From positions 186,001 to 250,000 of the forward strand of contig JAMXSV010000001.1 in assembly GCA_027559495.1 (NCBI GenBank): a stretch of DNA of 64,000 bases. The letters run 5' to 3'. The notes below the pieces were generated by a model. It had not been told where the DNA came from. It worked only from the letters and a program-made list of their open reading frames with translations, and did not search any database. Of the stretch, positions 45,922 through 57,132 are shown piece after piece; positions within the stretch are counted from its first letter, which is position 1, and the number at the start of each line of letters is the position of its first letter. This stretch comes from Aurifilum marmelostoma. Its lineage: Eukaryota > Ascomycota > Sordariomycetes > Diaporthales > Cryphonectriaceae. The position numbers and the translations under genes are program-made.

Positions 45922-47517
45922 ATGGTCTCGATCGCCGCCCTCTTCAAGAAATATGCCTACCACGAGTCCGGGCTCGCATCGCTCTGGATCACCGGTCGGG
46001 ATGCTTGGCTAGTTGTCTTTGCGCGCTGCTGCCGCATGTTCGCCTATGGCGCCAGCTCGCTCATCCTCGCCCTCTTCTTTAACGAGCTTCAGGTCTCAGA
46101 TGCCCGTATCGGCCTGTTTCTGACCCTGACACTCGTTGGCGATGTCATCCTCTCCCTCGTCATCGCCCTGGTCGCCGACAGGGTGGGTCGCCGGCGGACG
46201 CTGCTGGGCGGTGCCGGTCTGATGGTCCTTGCTGGCCTCACCTTTGCCCTGAGTGAAAATTACTGGGTCCTTCTGCCGGCTGCCTGCGTGGGAGTGCTCA
46301 GTGCCACGGGTGGGGACACTGGTCCCTTCAGGGCCATCGAGGAGTCCACGCTGTCGGAGCTGACCGTCCCGGAGACTCGTGCCGACGTCCTGTCTTGGTA
46401 TATCACGACTGCAGCTCTGGGTTCCGCCTCTGGCACCGCTGCAGCGGGACGTCTGGTCTCGTGGCTTCAGGCTAAGGAGGGTTGGACGCTCCTCGACGCA
46501 TACCACGTCTGCTTTGCGGTCTATGCCCTTATGGGCATTCTCGCCTTCGTGGCCGCTTCTGCGCTCTCCCCAAGATGCGAGTTGAAGGTCTCCGCTGCCG
46601 ATAAGGAGGGCGAGACTGGCGAGGCGGCCCAGGGCCTACTACGAGAAGACCTCGAGCTCAGGCCTGTCGACGACCACGATGATGGCAATGACCGGCAGCG
46701 CGGTGCAAGGGAGGTGACAGGGCCACCAGCGTCCGAGAAGGCCAGCAAGGTTTCACAGATCTCGAAAGAGACGCGGAATGTCATGTACGCCCTGTGGGTT
46801 TTGCTCATGGTCGACTCGCTCGCCGACGGCATGGTCTCCATGAGCTTGACGACGTACTACATGGACGAGAAGTTTCACCTGCCCAAGTCAACCCTAGGCG
46901 ACGTGCTCTCAGCTAGCTACCTTCTCGCCGCCTGTTCCACGGTCTTCGCAGGGCCGCTGTCGAGGCATATCGGCCTCGTCAACACCATGGTATTCACGCA
47001 TATCCCGTCATCACTGGCAGTCCTGATCTTTCCCCTCCCGCAGGGCAGGTTTCTCACCTTTGCGCTCCTCCTCCTTAGAGTGGGGCTCAACAACATGGAC
47101 CAAGCACCGCGCGCAGCACTCATCGCCGCCGTCGTCAAGCCATCGGAGCGCACGGCTGTCATGGGCATCACCGGCACCCTACGCACCCTTGCCAACGTCA
47201 CGGGACCAAGCTTTACAGGCCTCCTTGCAGACAACGACAGGTTCTGGATTGCTTTCGTAGTCGGAGGCGCCCTCCGGCTTGCCTACGATATCGGACTGTT
47301 TGTCATGTTCATCAATATCCAATTGTACAAGCACGAGCCTGTCAAGAGCATGGAGCAGACTGCTGTCACCAGGGTCTCGATGGATGACGCATTCGACATG
47401 GCTTCTGACGACGATCTGGAGGCCAGGCTGCGGCTCTCGAGCGATGAGGAGGATGAAGTCGACGATGATAAGGGCCCATCTTCTAAGGGGTACATATCGC
47501 AGCACTTACCAGTCTAG
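45922..47517 (+). CDS. MFS transporter, 12-TM, acidic C-terminal tail
   Basis: Single exon, 531 aa. The N-terminus MVSIAALFKKYAYHESGLASLWITGRDAWLVV leads directly into TM1. The DRVGRRRTLLGG loop between TM2 and TM3 is the MFS motif A. A cytosolic loop of about 75 residues, rich in Asp/Glu/Arg (about 225-290), separates the two six-helix halves. The second half has VSMSLTTYYMDEKFHLP and SERTAVMGITGTLRTLANVTGP. The C-terminus ends in a cluster of acidic residues and serines. Substrate unknown. The protein resembles uncharacterised fungal transporters rather than sugar porters or DHA1 carriers. Confidence 0.88.
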   Translation: MVSIAALFKKYAYHESGLASLWITGRDAWLVVFARCCRMFAYGASSLILALFFNELQVSDARIGLFLTLTLVGDVILSLVIALVADRVGRRRTLLGGAGLMVLAGLTFALSENYWVLLPAACVGVLSATGGDTGPFRAIEESTLSELTVPETRADVLSWYITTAALGSASGTAAAGRLVSWLQAKEGWTLLDAYHVCFAVYALMGILAFVAASALSPRCELKVSAADKEGETGEAAQGLLREDLELRPVDDHDDGNDRQRGAREVTGPPASEKASKVSQISKETRNVMYALWVLLMVDSLADGMVSMSLTTYYMDEKFHLPKSTLGDVLSASYLLAACSTVFAGPLSRHIGLVNTMVFTHIPSSLAVLIFPLPQGRFLTFALLLLRVGLNNMDQAPRAALIAAVVKPSERTAVMGITGTLRTLANVTGPSFTGLLADNDRFWIAFVVGGALRLAYDIGLFVMFINIQLYKHEPVKSMEQTAVTRVSMDDAFDMASDDDLEARLRLSSDEEDEVDDDKGPSSKGYISQHLPV

Positions 47518-48324
47518 GTCTCCTGGTCTGTCATTCAGCCCCACCTTGTCCCGTGGTATGCAGCATAGATAGACGGTGAAAGCATTATGATTGTCAAGTC
47601 TTTTTCTCGGGAATTTGATAGGAATGGGCATTCATTAGATAAGATACCCCGTGTAGCTGCCGGCCTGTCTCGCAGTCTCCCATGCAAGTGTGGTTCAAAG
47701 TACCACAGTGGCACAACATATGGGAATGCATGTGCATGCTCACTGCCGACGATATGTTAATAGGTCATACCAGCCGTCTGATGGCTCCTTGCTTTTTTTC
47801 AAGGTCACAAGATCGACCCGTCTTCAGCTGTCGAGTGCAGAACCGCCCTTACCGCCACGCCCTGAGGTTGCGAGCCGTGATTAGTGCTGGGTTGCATGCT
47901 CAACCCCAACCTTGGTTAGACTTGCCCAGTCCAGCCCAGCCCCCTCACTGACACGCCTGATCTACAGTACATTGCCGGTGAGTGGATTTTTCTAAAGCAA
48001 ATAAGAAAAAAGAAAGGACACAAAACAAGGCGCCACATAGTAGTATCTTATCGAGCACCCCAGACGTGGCTTACCCAATGTATCTCGCAGTTCTTGTAGC
48101 CGAGGTAATAACATACCAGTGATAAGTCGGTTATGCATGTCATTTTCGGATTAGGCAGACTAAGCCATGCAGATACCACAAGCCGTATAATAATAGCCCG
48201 AGTCCAGATATGTTCGTTCACACATTTGTTCCTCGAGGTATCTCGTGGAAAATGTCGTCGTCTTGACAGTCTTCCCCCACTCTCTCTACCTTTGCCCACA
48301 GAAATCGTTCACTTCCCGCCCAAG
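47518..48324. other. Intergenic region before the second permease
   Basis: About 800 bp with nothing recognised except the presumed promoter of the permease gene on the right. Confidence 0.45.
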
Positions 48325-50521
48325 ATGGAAGACACTAAGGTTGAGTCTCAAGTGAAGTCGACGGTTGACGGCGATGTCTCCGTCGGCGAGACCGCTGTCT
48401 TGTCAAGGGACGAGCAGCATCTCGCAACGCTCGGTTACAAGCAAGGCACGGTCCCTTGATCTGAGAGGCAAACAAGAAGAGAGAACAGTATGATAACAGC
48501 GATACAGAATTTTATCGCCACCTTGGTCTCTTTGAGAACCTTGCTGCCACTTATATCACCATGAACTTCGTTTCAGGTTTGTGGAGACTTCCTCATCTCG
48601 AGTCTGGCATGTATAATATGTGATGCTGATTGCAAGTGAGCATAGGTATGCCGGTCCTATTCGGATTCGCCATGTATACCGGAGGACCACAGGCAGCCTT
48701 TGCAAACTGGACTATGATCGGGGGGTACGTACAGAACAAAGGCAATGATGAGAAATATTCCTCTTGCATGGCACCGCTCTCAAGCTGAGAGTGATGTCGT
48801 GATACTGACGATTCTTTATCTGATATCACTCGATAGCCTGTCCTTCATCGTGTCCCTAGCCATGGCCGAGATTGCCGCTACATTTCCTACAGCTGGTGGC
48901 ATCTACTTTTGGTCCTACCAACTCGGAGGGCACAGATATGGCCGTGTCCTCAGCTGGATGACAGCCTGGTGGAACTGGGCCGGTTGGATCTGTGTCGTCC
49001 CTGGCGTACAGCAGGGCGCGACAAATCTTCTGTTGAGTGCCTTGGAGATCAAATATCCCGACTCAGATGTCGTGTATACGGGCTGGTTTTCGTGGCTACT
49101 GACGGCTGTCGGCATGATCTTTGCGATGCTACCCAATGTACTGGGTCAGCGCGCCCTCAAGCTGTATTTCCGCTTCGCCGTCTTCATCTTCTTCGTCCTA
49201 TTCGCCTTTTACTGGATATGGTTTCCTGTCAAGGCCGCGGGCAAGTTTCAGTCTCGCGAGGGTGTCTTTCATAGATTCTACAACGGGATCAATGAGGGCA
49301 CGGAGAAGCAAGCTTCTGACTCGTATGCTTGGGTCATTGGTATCCTCTTTGGCGCCTGGGAATTCTACGGGTCAGTTCACTTGATGCAAAGACCAAGTTG
49401 TTCCTCTTCTTCTTGCCCTTCTTGCCCTTGGAAGTATGATTGCTGAGGAGCAGGAACAGATACGATGCATCAGCTCATCTCGCCGAGGAGACTCATGATG
49501 CGTCTGACACTGTAGCAAAGGGCATGTGGGGAGCGACGTTGTGCGCGTGGGTCTTATCTGTCCCAGTAAGGCAGTATTATATCCACCCTCCTGTTCCCAA
49601 AAGGCTTCGAGCTGGACTGACAGACCTCGCCAGACTTTGATTATGGTTCTGTTCTGTATGCAGGACTTTGACGGCATAGTTTCCGCCGGATACACCAACA
49701 ACTGGGCAGAATACTTGGTTCAGCTCTTGGGCGAGAATGGAGCGATAGCTGTCCTGGTCATCTTGTGGGTCGACTCAACATGCGCAACCGCCAGTTGCTT
49801 CATGTCTGCACAGCGTGTTACCTTCGCCATCTCCCGAGATGGGGTACTTCCGTTCTCCAACTACTTTCGGAGACTCAACAAAAACAAGGTGCCAGTTAAT
49901 GCCGCCTATCTTGTGCTATTCCTCAGTGTGGCCATCACCTGCGCAGTGATCGGTTCGACTGTTGCCTTCAGCGCTATTACAGCCACCGCAGTAAGTAGCG
50001 ACTATTCCCTTTACAAAGTACCTATGACTGTAATACTTCAAGAGCTTCCCGGGAGAAAGGAATGGCACATCTGGGAGTGGACGTCGAACTAATTGCCTTT
50101 GAATATTCAGACCGTCGCCACGAATGTGTCCTATCTTTTCCCAATCGCGGCAAGGCACACCGTCGGAAGGCACGACTTTAAGCCAGCTCGTTACAACCTT
50201 GGAAAGTGGAGTGTGGTTGTCGGCACTATATCTTGTTTGTATATTGTTTTTCAACTCGTGGTGCTCGTGTTGCCACAGTTGTATCCTGTTACTGCAGTGA
50301 GTTACTCCTCCCTGTCGATCCCAAAATGCTTCCATGCGCTCCAACCGTCTCCAGGTTGCTGACTTGACCCCAAGCAAACTCTGAACTACGCTCCCATATG
50401 CATTGGCATTGTTACTATTGTCAGTCTGGTAGGGTGGATCCTGCCCTTCGGTCTCGGGGGTCGGCACTGGTTCAAAGGCCCTAAGAGGACACTTGATGAG
50501 ACCGAGTCCGAGGTAGAGTAA
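48325..50521 (+). CDS. APC-family amino acid/GABA/choline permease (UGA4/HNM1-like), second copy
   Basis: Eight exons: 48325-48445, 48508-48576, 48646-48724, 48837-49370, 49460-49565, 49634-49990, 50111-50296, 50375-50521; 532 aa. It shares with the permease at 29392 the LGY-x-Q-E start of the conserved region and the AEIAATFPTAGGIYFWSYQL block. Other family marks are NWAGWICVVPGVQQG, the YDASAHLAEETHDAS loop and MSAQRVTFAISRDGVLP. About 12 membrane segments. The intron layout is quite different from that of the first permease, so the two are not a recent duplication. The first intron (48446-48507) must be GC-AG to join GYKQ to EFYRHLGLFENLA. Substrate not determinable; GABA, choline or amino acids are possible. 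Confidence 0.9.
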
Positions 50522-50810
50522 AGCGAGGCTATATAGAAGCGATAGAGATGGGAACTCGCAGCGTAGAACTGGGGAACGCTTCATGGGGCAGATACAATGT
50601 TGAATCAAGTAGCTTTGTGGAAAGCCCGGTCCCCAGGCTCTCTGAATTGCCCTAAACGATACGATTAGGTCTTTGCGAGTTTGAGACGTCAAATATGCTC
50701 TTCTAGACGGATTGATTATGGCTAAATCGTTGTTGTGATAGAACATCGAATGAATGTCTTTGAAGGCTCAACTAGATCCGTGGTACTCGTTGAAACAGTG
50801 ATGAGGCTTC

Positions 50811-51610
50811 TCAATCAACAATTATAGGGACCGAGATCAGAGACGCCAGAATGCCACCAATTTCGGTACCCATGGCAGCCTGCAGCGTCTGAACGACAAC
50901 ACCAGCAATTCCTCCAACCACGTTTCCTAGGTCGTTGGTGACATTGGCCAGCGCCAGTACCACTGTGATGAGAACACTCGATGCTGTGGATACGTCTTAT
51001 ATCGTCGAATGAAGTCGAACTAGTCAGCGCATGTGCATAGCATTGCCCAGGCGGCAGGAGTTTCAAAAAGTGCGGTGGTCTCAGGGCGTTGAAATCTGGC
51101 CGACTTACCAACTGCATTCTTCTCGATGCAGGCCTCCATAGTATACGCGATCTCAGCAGAAAGGCTGCCGAGCTTGACGTACACAGCCTGCTGGCATGTC
51201 GCATCGCAGTCGTCAGCGCGGGCAAAGAGTGGCACGCTTCGCTTCGTGCTGCCAGTAAGAGTCGGTGCTGATGTGTTCAATGCAATTGCAATGGCGTTGA
51301 ATTCGTTGGTGATGTTGCCATTACTCGTGGAGTTGCTGGACGGCGTTGTCGTGTTTGTCGGAAGATTAGCGAGAGTTTGGTCTGATTACAAGTTAATGGT
51401 TATGTCGATTTCCCAATGGAAATTATTTTCTCCTGTGAATTTGGGGCGGTCATATTTACTGATATTGGCAGTGTGTGTTTTGACAGTGGAGATGAGGGCA
51501 TCCAGGCCACTTGCAGTGTCTCGGCGAGCCATTTGTTGGCCAGCAGCAGAAGCCATGGGGCTTGCAACAGCGGCAGCCAGAGTACACACGGTGATGAAGA
51601 TCGACTTCAT
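50811..51610 (-). CDS. Secreted protein of unknown function
   Basis: Three exons on the minus strand, 51610-51460, 51381-51109 and 50995-50811; 202 aa. The N-terminus MKSIFITVCTLAAAVASPMASA is a clear signal peptide, possibly followed by a Kex2-like ARR site. A short linker is rich in Asn, Ser and Thr with several N-x-S/T sites. A central region has two Cys in CDATC and one more before the last intron. The C-terminal about 60 residues are hydrophobic and Gly/Val-rich and end in IIVD. I do not recognise the family. The hydrophobic end could be amphipathic, surface-active or a membrane anchor. Confidence 0.7.
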
Positions 51611-52908
51611 TGTGGCTGGAATTCTGCAAATGACAGTAGTTATATATCACAGGATTGAAAATGAGAAAATGATAATATGAGATTGTCAACAATCTTGGAA
51701 GAAACGAATGGATAAGGAGATCGGACAATAAAGAACACGAGAGAATCTTGAATAGATGGCCTTACGCTCTTGGCCATTCATCTCCTGGGGAGGAGGGATT
51801 GAGCCGCATTTTAATATTGAGCCACCTCAGGAGCCCCATCGTTGAGATTCTTGATCAAGTGGTCTCAGTCGGTATGTTTTCTGAGCTGCAGTAAGTAGAC
51901 TGTGCACGGTCAAAAATCTTCGCACAGGACGGAGGGTATATATGTTCGCTCATCAGAATACGATGTGATCCACCGTGCTGATGCACAGCGCTTTGTGCGG
52001 AGCCCCTAGCTCTACGGTAGCCTTCACCATAAAGTGCATACATTCATTGTGCTCTATGCCTGGATTAGTTAAAGGCAAAGACCGGGCGTTGAGTTCTAAG
52101 GCCTAGTACGCCTCGAAGATCTGATGGCCGTGTCAAAAGCCGACGGCGGCGTTTCCAGAAGTGGGCCTCAGGGGGGGGGGGGATTTGCTAAGTCTAAGGC
52201 ACGACGCTTCGAGCACTCATAGCGGAGGCTGAAGCGGGAATACCAATGCCACTACTTCGGATGGAAACCTTGAAACAAATTATAATAGACTCACAGAAGT
52301 AGGTCTTTGCTAAGCATGGCATTCCCTGAGACGAATGATACTGAAGAGACCTAAACTGTAAGGCTGAATCTGTTGATTGTGATCCTTGCTTTCTGTAATC
52401 ATGTCTTGTGGCACGGAGTGGCTGAAGTTCGAGACCTGCATGTCATGGTAGTTATTTCAGTAGTCTCGCTACTTGCAGAGAGATCAGTGGAAGGCCAAAC
52501 ATTAGGAGAAAAGAAGAATCACACAAAATGACTGAGATCAACATCAATATAGAGAATTGGATCCTTGATGCGAAAAATGGACAGGCGACTTGCCTGTACG
52601 GATGATTTGAAATGGAAAGCAAATGGTTGATTCTGGTTCCATGCCATAACCAACATGATTCATTAACACATGACAAAACGTTACCCACTACAGTAGTCCA
52701 GTGGAAGATAATCGGGCCCCCCCGACGTAGAGCCGCCATGCTATTCTTCCGAACACATTAAGATTCTCCTCCCTAATGCCTTTAACCACTCCTCCTTTTG
52801 TTCTCGCGATTCTCAGTCTCATCTCAATCCTCATGAGCCCTCCACCTCAAACTCTCCCCCACAGCGTCGACCTGCTTATTGAATGAGACTGGTGATCCTT
52901 CACACTCT
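51611..52908. other. Intergenic region
   Basis: About 1.3 kb. The left part is the promoter of the secreted-protein gene (minus strand). A G-run lies at 52171-52181. No additional gene supported. Confidence 0.45.
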
Positions 52909-54021
52909 TTAGTGGGCAGAAGTAACACTGCCAGCATCAGGACCCTTATTGCCCATGCCCGTCTGCATCGGAATGTCAGACCCGCCAGCACCAGATCTTC
53001 TCTTCTTGAGCAGCATGAAAGCGGCCACGCCGACGATGGCAAGGGATCCAACGATTGTGCCGACAGCAATGCCAGCAATGGCTCCCTTGCTCAGGCCGTT
53101 TGAGCTGCCGCTGCTAGAGGACGAGGTCGAGGTCACGGTGGCAGCGGATGCCGTTGCAGTCACGGTCGAGTCGAAACCCTCCGCCGTCACTGCATGCAAA
53201 TTTGTCAACATCCCTCACAAGCATATGGGAAACGTGAGAGAGTTATGGGGTATTATTACCATTGAAGCATGGAACCTGGATGGAGAAATCGGTAGTTTCG
53301 ACAAAATACTGTCCGGTAATGTGGTCAGATCAATCATGTTTCCCAGCGTGGTGTCATACTTTGCATTGGTCAAATCAGAGGGAAGCCTTACGACATCTGC
53401 ACAGGCGTAGAACGTCTCATTGTTCCCATTGTTCTCGTCCTCGTAGTGTGCCCAGTACTCAAGTTGTATGGTAGCATTGGACCCTGCAGTAACGGTGCTG
53501 GGGAGGGGGTCGATCTTGTAGCACTGGTGGCCAGGCTCGATTTCCGTCACGTTGTTCACAACCTGCTCTGTGAATTCACTCTGACTTGTTGGGTCTGCAG
53601 GTCGTGGTGGTTGATCAGCGATACATGTACCCTTGTCAAGCTAGGATGGGGGCAGATGGGTGCTCAGGAGAAGCTTTGCAGTCTTACCGCTGTCGAAGGA
53701 GATATAGAAGGCGACCTTCCAGGCATCATCAGCAATGGACAGGGCAACCTCTCCCTGGGCTATAGATGATGTGAGTATGGGTGTCACTATCGATTATCGG
53801 GCAGGATATTGAGACTGACTGAGAGGGAATTGCGTCCGGTTGGTGACACCAGCACGGCTGCCACATGGGCCAGTGTTGTCGTAAGCAGCTGTCCAGTTAC
53901 GGTTCTCCGGCCAGAGGAACGCAACGGGTCCCATGATGGTGCCCTCGTCCCCTTCACCATGTGTCTCCGCTCGTGTGCCCATGGCGAGCGACAACGCAGC
54001 AAGTGTTGAGGTGAAGCGCAT
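52909..54021 (-). CDS. X325/BIM1-like extracellular protein with C-terminal membrane anchor
   Basis: Five exons on the minus strand: 54021-53820, 53759-53688, 53594-53392, 53308-53260, 53189-52909; 268 aa. The signal peptide MRFTSTLAALSLAMGTRA is followed by GPVAFLWPENRNW, then CGSRAGVTNRTQFPL, a W-K-V-A-F-Y strand, YACADV and QVPCFNV. This Cys and strand pattern matches the LPMO-like copper-binding X325/BIM1 family. A Ser/Thr stalk then leads to a membrane helix (GAIAGIAVGTIVGSLAIVGVAAFMLL) with a KKRR stop-transfer and a short cytosolic tail. True BIM1 proteins have His as first mature residue. Here the predicted mature start is Glu-Thr-His, so copper binding is doubtful. An upstream in-frame ATG at 54054 is possible. 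Confidence 0.78.
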
Positions 54022-56086
54022 CTTGAAGATCAAAAAGATACCAGAAGCAAACAAGACTTGATCAGAAGACTATAGTACAAGCCTTGATGATGGGCTTGAA
54101 GGTTGCCTGATATTCACAAGTCCGCAAAATCCCTGAGGAGCAGAGCTCAATAGTCATACTGCTGCCAAGGCACAGGGGAGAGAGGGCGTTGATATGTATC
54201 CGGTGGCGGGTGATAAACTGGACGGTGGGTGGTCGGTGTTCACGTGCGCCGAAGACTGAAGAATGGGTGGGTTTGATGGGACAGGGCTAGGCCGAGCAGG
54301 AAGGTGGCCTCGTTGTGGATAACAGAATTTTGGGGGTGGAGATGGTTCGTCGGAAGGCATGCGAGGCCAGCGCAAGTCATGGTGGACAAGTCAGACCGAT
54401 GGTGGGCTTGATGAGAACCATTACTTACCTCCTTCGGCGTTGGGACCCCACCACAATCGATAATTCGGAATATTCTACCGATTTTCTGCAGCTTCGGACC
54501 CATCGACACCGATGGAGAAGTCAGTAAGGAAGTTTTTCACATGCATGTCTGGGCCAGTCGACCCACGCATGGCAGGTTTATCGACTGGCCACGGTGGTGT
54601 CAGATTGTCTGGGCGCTCGCACTGGCTTCCTCCGAGCCGAGCTTTCAAGACGGTTGCCATTTGTACGTGGATGAATGAGACGCAGAGCAAGAAAAGAAAA
54701 AGAAAATGGAGAATCCCTTATAGACCCTCCAGCTGACCGTCCCCTTGGGACAGGGCAACCCTGACCAGTCCCTTTGTTTGCTGACCGGTACGGCTCCTTA
54801 AAGACCTCGGCTGGGAAATTCTCGCCTCAATTTGTCATGCTTTCTATCAGAATTTATTCAGATAGGATTTAATTGTAGACCATCGCGATATAGTTATCGA
54901 AAACTCTGGTTGCCAAGGTGGAGGCCCCTCAGGGCTCCTGGCGCAACCCGCGGGATCCTCGACAAGGATAGCGCATTATTGTGGGCATGATCTTCTCTTC
55001 TCCTCTTTAAGACCTGAGTCTGTTTGTCAAGGGAGAAAAGAACATCATTAGTACCCTCTTACACGTCTGTTGGCATCCTGGTCCTGAATATATGTTTGGG
55101 CTGTAATCCGTGAAGCCCCCAACATCCAGCGCAAACGCAGTGGGCAGCTGATGTTTCTTCCACACTATTTGATGTGCAGGAGCGCAGAAGGGAGAAAATC
55201 TCGTGGAAGCATGCATTTGACACACGGTCCACGTTGGAGGTCACCATCCTGTCGCGTGATGAATGGAACGTTGACCAAGCGGCCCAGGAAGGCCTGATTG
55301 TGGACCGCGGCGAGCGGGGCAACACACACACACGCAGCAGCTTGACGTTCTAGCTGGACTTATCTGATGGCGCTAAAAGTCTCTGTTGCAGGGATACTCT
55401 TGTCAATCAACGACAATAATCTTATCAGATCATCATGCTGGTTCACCCAAAGTGGATTATTCGTCGGATCATGCCACCTCAACTCCCTTGTTCCATCCAA
55501 TCGGCCCTGTTTCGGCCGCCCAGGCTTTCTCTCCAGATCTATCGAAAGAATGTTCTGAGCAAGGCCTCCTCGGATCCGACGACTACTGACTTCGACTCTT
55601 GGCCATCACAGGCCCCCGCTGCGACAAGAGCCACGGCCGCGAAGAGGCATTGCCCCGGGAGGCCCCGGCCACCCCGGTGCAGAGCAATATTTTATCACCA
55701 TATCTGAGCAATTTTCAGTGTTCCAGTGCTAGCCAAAACAAACGAATGCGACCTCCATGAGAGCCCAAGCAACTGGGATCTCTGTGCCCTTTCGGGAATC
55801 GGTGGATGCAGAGTACGTGGTAACAGTCCCGCTCGCTTCTTGGCTGCCAGGGCCAGAGAGTCCAATTATCTTTGCTGCAGCATCGCCGAGTTCCCACCAC
55901 GGGCTGCCTTGGCCCCGCGCCCGATATTCTGTTCAGGCAAAGTTTGCTCATGGACCAGGCTCGAAGGAAAGCAGGGACAACCTCCAATTTTCTTCGCGAG
56001 TGGGGTAATTACCACGAAAGCCACCAAGCTGTCCACATCGGCTTACATGTTATGCAAGGGGCCGCTTCCCACCCTGTCCAGGAGCG
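54022..56086. other. 2-kb intergenic region
   Basis: No gene supported. The 54510-54780 and 55360-55990 stretches carry short overlapping open frames without protein-like features. (CA)n-like ACACACACAC is at about 55322. Confidence 0.45.
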
Positions 56087-56096
56087 TATATAAATA
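56087..56096 (+). promoter_or_regulatory. TATA box of the GPI-type protein gene
   Basis: TATATAAATA lies 150 bp upstream of the ATG at 56246. It is followed by a pyrimidine-rich stretch (CTGCCTCGCTCTACAGCTTCC), typical of a core promoter and transcription start in strongly or conditionally expressed fungal secreted-protein genes. Confidence 0.55.
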
Positions 56097-56245
56097 CTGT
56101 TAGGTTTCTGCCTCGCTCTACAGCTTCCATTGTTTCCTTCCTTGTGCTCAAATATCGTAAAGTAAAATCCCTGCAGTCGCCCCTCGACCAGTTCCACCGC
56201 ACTACTTCAAGGTCCTGTGCCAGAAAGACAATTCCTATATTCACA

Positions 56246-56989
56246 ATGGTTGCTCTTCGATGGATGGCCGGCGTGGCTGCTGCCGCCTCTGTTGCCTCGG
56301 CGAGTTTCTTTGACTCTATGAAGCCGTCTGGTATTCTCGAGCGTGGCGAGCTCACTCTGCTGAAGCGCCAAAACCTCTCGGTCGGCTCTCCTCTTTACAA
56401 CTGCCATGACAACTGCGGTAAGTCCTGGGTCGAGACAACGACGTGCAATCTCCCACCCCCCTCTTCCTTTGGGTCGCGTTGATTCTCATCTGTATGATAG
56501 GCATGGCGATCGAGGAGATTCAGAACTGTGGTAGCGTCTGCAATGACACGACCTTCATCACGGACTACAACAACTGCCTTCAATGCTCCGGCTCGGATAA
56601 CGAGGACATCTGGCAGTGGTACGGGCCCGAGCTGAACGAGACCGCAGCAGCCTGTGGCTTCTCCATCACGCCTTTGAACGGCACCCAGGACAGCGTCGGC
56701 ACCCCCATCACCGCTAGCAACACCACTGCCGCCTGCACCGCTGCTCAAGAGGCGAGCACCTCCGCCTCCTCCTCCGCCTCGGCTACCGGTGCCTCTGCTT
56801 CTGCTTCTGCATCCGGCACTAGCTCCTCTGTAAGCCAAGACACTTTATCCGAAGACCCAAAGACAGACCGCTCTAGGTAGGCTAACCTCGTCTTACTTGT
56901 CATAGTCCGGTGCTGCTCCGACTGCTATCGCCAACTTCGCTGCTTACGGGGCCGTTGCCGTTGGAGCTCTGTATGCCATGGGAATCTGA
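56246..56989 (+). CDS. Small secreted Cys- and Ser/Ala-rich protein, probably GPI-anchored
   Basis: Three exons: 56246-56417, 56501-56829, 56906-56989; 194 aa. The N-terminus MVALRWMAGVAAAASVASA is a signal peptide, followed by a Leu-Lys-Arg Kex2-type site. A compact domain contains about eight Cys (pairs such as NCHDNC, NCGSVC, NCLQC and later single Cys) and N-glycosylation sites. A Ser/Ala stalk (ASTSASSSASATGASASASASG) ends in a hydrophobic tail, ANFAAYGAVAVGALYAMGI, with a plausible omega site just upstream. This is the architecture of a GPI-anchored wall protein. The Cys spacing is not one I can assign to CFEM or hydrophobins. Confidence 0.82.
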
Positions 56990-57132
56990 GGATTGATTCT
57001 TCTGATATGATTTTGAAAGAGTCATGATATAATAGCCATGTAATGGGTGCAAAAATTATGTATATTTCTGATTGTAATATAGTATAGTGATCTTCAGACT
57101 CTCTAATCGGCCTGGCTCACGGACTTTCTATA

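Noticed and set aside
53215..53391. Read-through of exon 3 of the X325-like gene in its own frame
   Set aside because: Gives a sequence that misses the conserved PCFN motif; splicing at GTC/GTAAGG (53392/53391) to TATTTTG (53308) restores it exactly.
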